NCBI GenBank assembly: GCA_027032655.1
Contig: JALVMZ010000256.1
Span: 1-5,097 of the forward strand
Source: Desulfobacteraceae bacterium
Lineage (GTDB): Bacteria; Desulfobacterota; DSM-4660; Desulfatiglandales; JALVMZ01
Direction: 5' to 3'
Length of the DNA: 5,097 bases
Notes under the pieces: generated by a model
Told to the model about the DNA's origin: nothing
Seen by the model: the letters and a program-made list of their open reading frames with translations, nothing else
Databases searched by the model: none
Shown: positions 1 through 5,097 of the stretch, piece by piece
Layout of the letters: each line of letters starts with the position of its first letter
Position numbering within the stretch: the stretch's first letter is position 1
Made by a program: the position numbers and the translations under genes

Positions 1-573
1 GGCCTCATCCATGAGCTGTTCAAGGGGAACGGCCTTATTTACAAGTCCTATCCTTTCGGCCTCCTCCCCATCAATATACTCTGCCGTAAAAAGCAGCTCC
101 TTTGCTTTCCCGGGGCCCACCAGGTCCTGCAAAAGCCTGAAAGCGCCACCTGTAACAGACGAAGTTACCCTGGCCTCGGGGGATCCTATTTTTGCCTCAT
201 AGGCTGCTATTCTTATATCACATGCAAGGGCCAGTTCATAGCCTGAACCTAAGGCATATCCGTTTATGGCCGCTATTGTGGGTTTCTCAAAACGGATTAG
301 TCTTCGAGAGGCTTCCTGAAGTTCTACCAGGTAATCTCTGTATTCTTCTTGTGTCCTGTGCTTTGATTCCTTAAGGTCTGCACCCGAAGAAAATGCCCTA
401 CCCTGCCCTGTGATTATGACCACTTTAATGCCCTTATCTCTTTGCATTTCATCAAGGGCTGAACCAAAATCAAGCCAGAGCTGTTTATTCATGGCATTAA
501 GGACCCGGGGCCTGTTAAGTTTGATAATGCCAACTGCTTCCTCTTTTTCCAGTATTACACATTCATATTGCAT
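1..573 (-). CDS. Enoyl-CoA hydratase/isomerase (crotonase) family protein, 3' end cut off by window
   Basis: The frame reads from ATG at 573 down to base 1 as 191 uninterrupted codons. Crotonases are usually about 255-265 residues, so roughly the last quarter (C-terminal helices) lies outside the window. The crotonase signature is clear: the first oxyanion-hole segment GRAFSSGADL at residues 58-67, then NGYALGSGYELALACDI at 104-120. Both catalytic glutamates of true hydratases appear to be kept: Glu113 in GSGYE and Glu133 in GSPEA, matching Glu144 and Glu164 of rat mitochondrial hydratase. This supports hydration of trans-2-enoyl-CoA in cytoplasmic fatty-acid or carboxylate beta-oxidation, although the superfamily also holds isomerases, hydrolases and lyases. 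There is no signal peptide. The start is fixed by GAGGAG at 586-581, seven bases upstream; the ATG at 578 is out of frame. The family call is firm, the exact substrate unknown. Confidence 0.93.
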   Translation of the reverse strand, partial: MQYECVILEKEEAVGIIKLNRPRVLNAMNKQLWLDFGSALDEMQRDKGIKVVIITGQGRAFSSGADLKESKHRTQEEYRDYLVELQEASRRLIRFEKPTIAAINGYALGSGYELALACDIRIAAYEAKIGSPEARVTSSVTGGAFRLLQDLVGPGKAKELLFTAEYIDGEEAERIGLVNKAVPLEQLMDEA

Positions 574-580
574 CCCATGG

Positions 581-586
581 CTCCTC
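581..586 (-). promoter_or_regulatory. Ribosome binding site of the crotonase gene
   Basis: On the minus strand GAGGAG lies seven bases upstream of the ATG at 573. This strong Shine-Dalgarno match decides the start, because a second ATG at 578 sits in another frame and only two bases from the motif. Confidence 0.75.
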
Positions 587-595
587 GGTTATTCA

Positions 596-623
596 TTTAT
601 CCAATTCACGCCTTGTCTCACAA
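596..623 (-). promoter_or_regulatory. Weak candidate promoter for the crotonase gene
   Basis: Read on the minus strand, TTGTGA (623-618) and GATAAA (601-596) are separated by 16 bases. Each matches four of six sigma70 consensus positions. The location, just upstream of the ribosome binding site, is right, but the match is poor and could be chance. Expression might instead come from further upstream. Confidence 0.2.
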
Positions 624-635
624 TGCCAACGGAGT

Positions 636-875
636 CTATCGGCCAGGCTCGTTCTTATTAATCTTCATCTCCTGACTATGTTGTAATCTGATGCAATAAT
701 CACTTCCCCTTTCCATAAATAAATCCGGTCTTCCTGTAAAGGTAAAACAGACCACTGCATCCTTATCCAGAACAATGGTCTGGAAAAACACTTTCAGAGA
801 CTCCCATGCACACCCACTAAGCTTGCAGTCATAGAGAAAGGATTTTGTTGAATTTTTAAGGAGAAGCGGTGTATC
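636..875 (-). pseudogene. 79-codon open stretch, possible remnant of an upstream gene
   Basis: On the minus strand, a frame bounded by a TAA (878-876) and a TAG (638-636) stays open for 79 codons, ending 62 bases before the crotonase start. Its only ATGs come late, at codons 54 and 70. A GTG at codon 29 is possible but has no clear ribosome binding site. The predicted peptide has protein-like alternation, with two hydrophobic stretches (KVFFQTIVL and AVVCFTFTG) around a charged turn, as in a beta hairpin. It also uses AGA/AGG arginine codons like the flanking genes. I do not recognise a family. It could be the decayed C-terminal end of a gene once upstream of the crotonase, a small gene with a non-ATG start, or chance. 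Confidence 0.25.
748..782. repeat. 7-bp perfect inverted repeat in the divergent region
   Basis: CAGACCA at 748-754 is the exact reverse complement of TGGTCTG at 776-782, with 21 bases between the arms. A competing 5-bp stem, CCAGA/TCTGG at 767-783, shares the right arm. It could be a regulator site or a weak hairpin, but a 7-bp match within 380 bases is not statistically striking. Confidence 0.2.
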
Positions 876-894
876 TTACTGATATTGCAAAGGT

Positions 895-923
895 TTGAAA
901 ATCCCAATTAATATCCATATAAT
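895..923 (+). promoter_or_regulatory. Near-consensus sigma70 promoter for the pepF-glcD-larA genes
   Basis: TTGAAA at 895-900 (five of six consensus positions) is followed, after exactly 17 bases, by a perfect TATAAT at 918-923. Transcription would start around 930, giving a leader of only about 20-25 bases before the ATG at 953. The spacer is AT-rich. Because the three downstream genes are nearly contiguous, this is the likely promoter for all of them. Confidence 0.72.
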
Positions 924-942
924 TTCTAAAAGATACTGGGAT

Positions 943-946
943 GAGG
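943..946 (+). promoter_or_regulatory. Ribosome binding site of the oligoendopeptidase gene
   Basis: GAGG lies six bases before the ATG at 953, a normal Shine-Dalgarno distance. It supports that start over any internal one. Confidence 0.65.
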
Positions 947-952
947 TTTTAG

Positions 953-2716
953 ATGTCTGATAACAGAAAAGCCAGGAAATTAAATACTTATGCCTGGGAT
1001 CTGAGTGCCATATGGAATAAAGATGATGAGGCTATTTTAAATAATCTCAAAAGGGTCTCCATTAGGGCAGAGAAACTGATTCAAAGACTTATATCTGAAA
1101 CCAGGCTTTCAAATGAAAAGTTAAGGAGATATGTTGAGGAATATGAGAGGATTGGAGCAGAGGGGGCAGAGCTTCTTACATACTTTTTCCTGAAATATGC
1201 TGAAGATACAAACAACAGCACATCCATCCAGAACAAAAGAGATGCCAGGTTATTATGGCTAAGTGTCTTAAAACTACATGCCCTTTTATCCATAAAGATT
1301 TTAAATAAAACATCAAAAGATACGCTATTGGAGGATGCACCAGAATTTAAAAAATATTCTTATTTTGTTAAGAGTCTTCACTCCATTGCTTCTCCTACCC
1401 TTAAACAGGAACAGGAACTGCTTGTGATAGACAGGTCATTATCAGTAAGGGATGCCTTTCAGGATATCTATGACGCTGTAATTGATGGGCTCAAGATTCC
1501 ATCTCCTTTTGATTCAGGTAAATATCTTGATATATCATCTGCCATTTCGCTTATTGGACATCCTGTTAGAAAGGTGCGAAGAAGGGCACTTCTTAATCTA
1601 TACCGTGAGATAAAGAGGGTTGCAGGCCTTATGAGTCTTATCTTAAATTCCATATGCCATGAGGTTGAAACGGAAAGGCGTATTCGCAATCTTGAATCAG
1701 CCTTTCATATGATTTGCGCATTTGATGATGTTAAATATAATACCATAAAAAAGATATTAGAAGAGATAAAAGGGGCATATCCCATTGTATCAGATTATAT
1801 GAGAAGAAAGTTTTATCACCTGGGCATTAAAAGGCCAGGAGTGGCAGATGTTAATGCACCATTTTACAGGCATGATTTTCAACTTTCACCATCTAAAACA
1901 GTAAGCATAATCCTTGATGCCTTAAAAGAGATCAGCCCCGTGTTCTATGATATTGGAGTTGAGCTGATAGAAAAAAGATGTATTGATCTTGGAAAAAGGC
2001 AAGGAAAATTAAATGGGGCATTTTGTTATGCCAGATCTCCATCTCTACCACCATTTATCTCAGTTAATTACTCGAAGAACATCTATGATATGATTACCCT
2101 TGCCCATGAAATGGGACATGGGATTCATTTTAAGTTAGCATCTTCAAATTCATATATTAATTTTTATCCCCATAGATTTTTAATGGAAATACCATCAACG
2201 CTTATGGAGTTCTTTGTGCTGCACCACATGATGGAGAGAAATGAGTTCAGGAGCAGTAAAAGGGCCATTATTTCAATACACATTGAGGGCATGATAAAGA
2301 ATATATTCAGGCAGTGTGCCCTGACATCATTTGAAGAGGAGATTTACAAAAGAACAGGTGAGCATACACTTTCATCCCAGGAGATATCAGATATCTGGCT
2401 TAAAGAGATGGCATCCCTTTACGGTATTGAGCCTGAACCTGAATATGGCTTGGCATGGTGCCATGTGCATCATATATTTAAACTTCCCTTTTATTGTTAC
2501 AACTATGTATCCGGTGGTATATTTGCCGTCTATATTTTCAATGAATGGCTTTCAGGCAATCAGGGCATTATTGATGGCTTAATTAGATTCCTGTCCTCAG
2601 GGAGGTCAAAATCCCCTCTTGACCTGCTCGGGATTATTGATATATATGCTGATTTTCATAAATGTATCCAGGATGCTATAAGATATTTTAACACAAGGGT
2701 TGGGCAGATGAATTGA
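953..2716 (+). CDS. pepF: Oligoendopeptidase F family zinc metallopeptidase (M3 family)
   Basis: This complete gene encodes 587 residues, a normal length for PepF/M3B enzymes, which cleave short peptides in the cytoplasm. The active-site region is intact. A lead-in GAFC (355-358) and PPFISVNY (366-373) are followed by TLAHEMGHGIH, where His385 and His389 are zinc ligands and Glu386 is the catalytic base. Glu412 in MEIPSTLMEFF is the expected third ligand. Near the C-terminus, HHIFKLPFYCYNYVSGG (506-522) matches the family's conserved His/Tyr substrate-binding and transition-state segment. The N-terminal 200 or so residues are helical and charged, as usual for the lid domain, with no signal peptide or membrane segment. 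The gene looks more AT-rich by eye than the two downstream genes, although they appear co-transcribed. The likely role is peptide turnover; substrate specificity cannot be read from sequence. Confidence 0.93.
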   Translation: MSDNRKARKLNTYAWDLSAIWNKDDEAILNNLKRVSIRAEKLIQRLISETRLSNEKLRRYVEEYERIGAEGAELLTYFFLKYAEDTNNSTSIQNKRDARLLWLSVLKLHALLSIKILNKTSKDTLLEDAPEFKKYSYFVKSLHSIASPTLKQEQELLVIDRSLSVRDAFQDIYDAVIDGLKIPSPFDSGKYLDISSAISLIGHPVRKVRRRALLNLYREIKRVAGLMSLILNSICHEVETERRIRNLESAFHMICAFDDVKYNTIKKILEEIKGAYPIVSDYMRRKFYHLGIKRPGVADVNAPFYRHDFQLSPSKTVSIILDALKEISPVFYDIGVELIEKRCIDLGKRQGKLNGAFCYARSPSLPPFISVNYSKNIYDMITLAHEMGHGIHFKLASSNSYINFYPHRFLMEIPSTLMEFFVLHHMMERNEFRSSKRAIISIHIEGMIKNIFRQCALTSFEEEIYKRTGEHTLSSQEISDIWLKEMASLYGIEPEPEYGLAWCHVHHIFKLPFYCYNYVSGGIFAVYIFNEWLSGNQGIIDGLIRFLSSGRSKSPLDLLGIIDIYADFHKCIQDAIRYFNTRVGQMN

Positions 2717-2724
2717 AATCTCCT

Positions 2725-2730
2725 GGCAGG
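2725..2730 (+). promoter_or_regulatory. Weak ribosome binding site that favours the ATG start of the FAD dehydrogenase
   Basis: GGCAGG ends three bases before the ATG at 2734. It is closer than ideal and an imperfect match, but better than anything before the alternative TTG at 2713. Translational coupling to the peptidase gene, which stops 17 bases upstream, may make up for its weakness. Confidence 0.4.
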
Positions 2731-2733
2731 ATT

Positions 2734-4107
2734 ATGGATGAGTCAATCAAAAAGAAAATCATTGATATAGTGGGAGAGGAAAACTCAACTGATTCTTTAA
2801 TAGACCTTATCTCCTATTCCTATGATGCATCTGATCACAGCAGTAGGCCAGAACTTGCCATATGGCCTAAGAGCGCTTCTGAGATATCCCGGGTGCTGAT
2901 GCTTGCAAATGAGGAGGGTTTTCCTGTAATTCCCAGGGGGGCGGGCACGGGCCTTGCGGGTGGAGCAGTGCCCCTTAAAGGAGGTCTTGTAATAGACCTT
3001 TGCAGGATGAATAGAATAAAGGAAATAAGGATTCAGGACAGGGGTGTGGTGCTTGAGCCAGGAGTGGTTTATGCAGATCTCCAGAAGGCTCTTGAGCCCT
3101 ATGGTTACTTTTTTCCCCCTGACCCTGCAAGCGGAAATGCCTGCACCATAGGAGGGAATGTGGCAACAAATGCAGGAGGGCTGAGGGGGGCAAAATATGG
3201 TGTTACAAGGGATTATGTGCAGGGGCTTGAAGTTGTTCTGCCAGATGGAAGGATTATGAAAACAGGAGGAGCCTTTCTTAAATCCTCTTCTGGATATGAC
3301 CTTACAAGGCTGTTTGTGGGCTCAGAGGGGACACTGGGCATAATAACAGAGATTACCCTGAGGATTCATCCCATGCCCCTTTCTTCAAAGACTGCCATTG
3401 GATTTTTCCCATCCCTGAGGGATGCAGGAAATGCAGTTGCAGAGGTGATAAAATCAGGAATCATACCGAGTGCGCTTGAAATACTTGATGAAAATACCAT
3501 TTTGATTCTGAAAAATGAAGGGCTGATAGAGGAACAAGGCTCCAGGGCCATGATACTTGCTGAGACAGATGCATATACAAAGGAGGAAGCAGAGTTTCAG
3601 ATGGAGAGGCTACTTGTGGCATTCAGGCACAATCAGGCAACTGGAATAAGGGTTGCATCCTCAAAAGAGGAGGCTGATGAAATATGGAATGTGAGAAAGT
3701 CGGTTAGCAGTCTTTCCGCAAGGATAAGGCCCAACAATGTATCCGAGGATGTGAGCGTTCCCATATCCATGGTCCCTGAACTCCTGACAGGCATTTCAGA
3801 GATTATAAATAGATATGGTTTTCCCTTTGTTATCTTTGGTCATGCAGGGGATGGCAACCTTCACCCAAAAATAATGTTTGATGGCTCAGACCCAGAGGAG
3901 AGGAAGAAACTGAAATCCGCAGTCCATGATATATTTGAACTTGCCTGTAAAAAAGGAGGGACACTGACGGGTGAGCATGGAATAGGCATTGCCAAGGCAC
4001 CATACATGGAACTTGAACACCAGGGAGTCTCCATGGATGTAATGCGGTCAATCAAAAGACTGCTGGATCCAAACAACATTTTAAATCCAGGAAAAATGGC
4101 ACTATAA
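2734..4107 (+). CDS. glcD: FAD-linked 2-hydroxyacid dehydrogenase, GlcD / D-lactate dehydrogenase type
   Basis: This complete gene encodes 457 residues, typical of GlcD and D-lactate dehydrogenases of the VAO/PCMH flavoprotein family. The N-terminal FAD-binding domain carries PRGAGTGLAGG (67-77), the SGNACTIGGNVATNAGG segment (133-149) and GSEGTLGIITEITLR (196-210). The C-terminal oxidase domain has GHAGDGNLHP (369-378), GEHGIG (413-418) and LDPNNILNPGK (444-454). His370, His377 and Glu414 correspond to the metal and substrate ligands of D-2-hydroxyglutarate and D-lactate dehydrogenases. The enzyme should oxidise a D-2-hydroxyacid (lactate, glycolate or similar) to the 2-oxoacid and pass electrons to a partner such as an iron-sulfur GlcF-like protein or an electron-transfer flavoprotein; neither is visible here. 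The ATG at 2734 was chosen because MDESIKKKIIDIVGEEN resembles family N-termini; a TTG at 2713 would add seven residues. The exact substrate is uncertain, but the larA homologue next door supports a hydroxyacid. Confidence 0.92.
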   Translation: MDESIKKKIIDIVGEENSTDSLIDLISYSYDASDHSSRPELAIWPKSASEISRVLMLANEEGFPVIPRGAGTGLAGGAVPLKGGLVIDLCRMNRIKEIRIQDRGVVLEPGVVYADLQKALEPYGYFFPPDPASGNACTIGGNVATNAGGLRGAKYGVTRDYVQGLEVVLPDGRIMKTGGAFLKSSSGYDLTRLFVGSEGTLGIITEITLRIHPMPLSSKTAIGFFPSLRDAGNAVAEVIKSGIIPSALEILDENTILILKNEGLIEEQGSRAMILAETDAYTKEEAEFQMERLLVAFRHNQATGIRVASSKEEADEIWNVRKSVSSLSARIRPNNVSEDVSVPISMVPELLTGISEIINRYGFPFVIFGHAGDGNLHPKIMFDGSDPEERKKLKSAVHDIFELACKKGGTLTGEHGIGIAKAPYMELEHQGVSMDVMRSIKRLLDPNNILNPGKMAL

Positions 4108-4108
4108 A

Positions 4109-5097
4109 ATGGAAATATATAGAGTCCCCTATCACAGGGAATATATTGAATTTACACTTCCCCGGGGCATGAAAGGGCACCTGGTGGAATCCCCATCATT
4201 TGAGCCCCTGAAGGATTTTAAATCCAGCCTCCAGAAGGCCATCTCTTCTCCTGTTAATTCCCCTCCTCTAAGGGAGCTTGCAAAGGGAAAGAAGAATGTG
4301 TCCATTGTATTTACTGATATTACAAGGGCAAGCCCTGATCATCTGATTGTGCCTGAAATAATCAAAGAACTCCACATGGCAGGTATAAGAAAGGAGCCGA
4401 TTACCCTGATATGTGGTGTGGGAATGCACAGACCAAGCACCATGGAAGAGAAGATTCAAAAGCTTGGAAAGGATGTTGTAGAGAATTACAGGGTGATTGA
4501 CCATGACCCTAAGGACAAAGACGGCCTCCTTGAGCTGGGATATACAGATGATGGCGGAAAGATTATAATCAATCGCATTGCATGTGAATCAGATCTTCTC
4601 ATAGCAACAGGAATAGTTGAGCCACATCTTTATGCAGGATACTCTGGTGGCAGAAAGACGGTTGCAATAGGTGCAGGGGGGGAGGAGTTCATCTCTTACA
4701 CCCATGGGCCTAAAATGGTGGGACACCCGGGCACAAGGCTGGGCAAGATTGATGGAAACCCATTTCATCTTGCAATTACATCTGCATCAAAAAGAGCAGG
4801 ACTGGATTTTATAGTGAATGTGATACAGGATGAAAATAAACGCCCCCTTGAGGTTATGGCAGGAGAGCCCGAGTCCACATTCAGCAGGCTTGTTCAAAGG
4901 GCAAGGGGTATATTTGAGGTGGATATTCCAAAGCAGTATGATATTGCAATTGGTGGGGTTGGGTATCCAAAGGACATGAATCTCTATCAGACATCCCGCT
5001 CTGCCACATATCTGTTTTTTGCACCTACTCCCGTGGTAAGGCCTGGCGGTGTGATCATAATCCCTGCAAAGACCCCCGAAGGTGTAGGTGATGGAAC
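4109..5097 (+). CDS. larA: LarA-family (DUF2088) nickel-pincer 2-hydroxyacid racemase/epimerase, 3' end cut off by window
   Basis: ATG at 4109 opens a frame of 329 codons that runs off the window; LarA proteins have about 420-430 residues, so about 100 are missing. The residues that define LarA are present at nearly the same numbering as in Lactiplantibacillus plantarum LarA: Asp70 and Arg73 in FTDITR, His107 in GVGMHRPS, and His173 and Lys183 in EPHLYAGYSGGRK. Lys183 matches the lysine that tethers the nickel-pincer nucleotide, and the two histidines match the proton-transfer pair. His199 and Gln294 (LYQ) also match. Arg297 stands where the lactate racemase is recalled to have Lys298, so the substrate may not be lactate. 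The enzyme should invert the C2 hydroxyl of a 2-hydroxyacid in the cytoplasm. Cofactor synthesis needs LarB, LarC and LarE, none of them in view. The gene begins one base after the glcD stop, with no good ribosome binding site (AGGA at 4089-4092 is distant), suggesting translational coupling. Family call firm; symbol used in the family sense. Confidence 0.88.
   Translation, partial: MEIYRVPYHREYIEFTLPRGMKGHLVESPSFEPLKDFKSSLQKAISSPVNSPPLRELAKGKKNVSIVFTDITRASPDHLIVPEIIKELHMAGIRKEPITLICGVGMHRPSTMEEKIQKLGKDVVENYRVIDHDPKDKDGLLELGYTDDGGKIIINRIACESDLLIATGIVEPHLYAGYSGGRKTVAIGAGGEEFISYTHGPKMVGHPGTRLGKIDGNPFHLAITSASKRAGLDFIVNVIQDENKRPLEVMAGEPESTFSRLVQRARGIFEVDIPKQYDIAIGGVGYPKDMNLYQTSRSATYLFFAPTPVVRPGGVIIIPAKTPEGVGDG

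Larger units (their letters stand above)
574..952. other. Divergent intergenic region, 379 bases
   Basis: This gap separates the starts of the leftward crotonase gene and the rightward peptidase gene, so both promoters should lie here. I see a good rightward promoter, a weak leftward one, a ribosome binding site for each gene, a minus-strand open stretch and one short inverted repeat, each listed separately. There is no tRNA-like or riboswitch-like structure and no poly-T terminator, as expected between divergent genes. The plus-strand open frame at 410-661 overlaps the crotonase in antisense and is not credible as a gene. Confidence 0.7.

Noticed and set aside
11..661. Three plus-strand open frames (11-202, 192-374, 410-661)
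   Set aside because: The first two lie antisense within the crotonase coding region and the third overlaps its start. Their translations show no family resemblance, while the minus frame carries clear crotonase motifs.
767..790. Hairpin CCAGA/TCTGG followed by an A-run, considered as a terminator
   Set aside because: The stem is only 5 bp with a 7-base loop, there is no T-run on either side in the needed orientation, and no gene ends just before it.
1081..1689. Minus-strand open frames at 1081-1293 and 1468-1689
   Set aside because: They are antisense to the well-supported oligoendopeptidase gene, low in recognisable motifs, and without ribosome binding sites I could credit.
2331..2582. Plus-strand open frame in another frame inside pepF
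   Set aside because: It is a frame-shifted shadow of the conserved C-terminal part of the peptidase, which reads without interruption in its own frame.
2975..4504. Minus-strand open frames opposite glcD and larA (2975-3193, 3366-3551, 3830-4051, 3861-4079, 4268-4504)
   Set aside because: All are antisense to genes with intact family motifs, and none shows a recognisable domain.
1..5097. Previously undescribed defence, mobile or RNA system
   Set aside because: All long coding regions belong to well-known metabolic or peptidase families. I saw no repeats in array form, no transposase or integrase, no terminal inverted repeats and no structured RNA.

Overview
The window is about 5.1 kb of ordinary, gene-dense bacterial DNA. 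The genes favour AGA/AGG for arginine and ATA for isoleucine at moderate GC. Together with acyl-CoA and 2-hydroxyacid metabolism genes, this fits an anaerobe or facultative anaerobe of the Desulfobacterota/Nitrospirota/syntroph type. That placement is an inference from gene content and codon style, and nothing in the window fixes the taxon.

Layout: (1) 573-1, minus strand: the first 191 codons of a crotonase-family (enoyl-CoA hydratase/isomerase) gene, cut by the window's left edge. (2) 574-952: a 379-base divergent intergenic region. It holds a near-consensus sigma70 promoter pointing right, a ribosome binding site for each flanking gene, a weak candidate promoter pointing left, a 79-codon open stretch on the minus strand that may be a gene remnant, and a 7-bp inverted repeat. 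(3) 953-2716, plus: a complete M3-family oligoendopeptidase F (zinc peptidase). (4) 2734-4107, plus: a complete GlcD-type FAD-linked 2-hydroxyacid dehydrogenase. (5) 4109-5097, plus: the first 329 codons of a LarA-family (DUF2088) nickel-pincer racemase/epimerase, cut by the right edge.

The three plus-strand genes are separated by 17 and 1 bases with no visible terminator, so they probably form one operon driven from the promoter at 895-923. The glcD-larA pair suggests a functional unit: the LarA homologue interconverts the stereoisomers of a 2-hydroxyacid, and the FAD dehydrogenase oxidises one of them (probably the D form) to the 2-oxoacid. The peptidase has no obvious biochemical link to that pair, and the crotonase belongs to a separate, divergent transcription unit. 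I found no mobile element, CRISPR array or RNA gene, and no clearly undescribed system.
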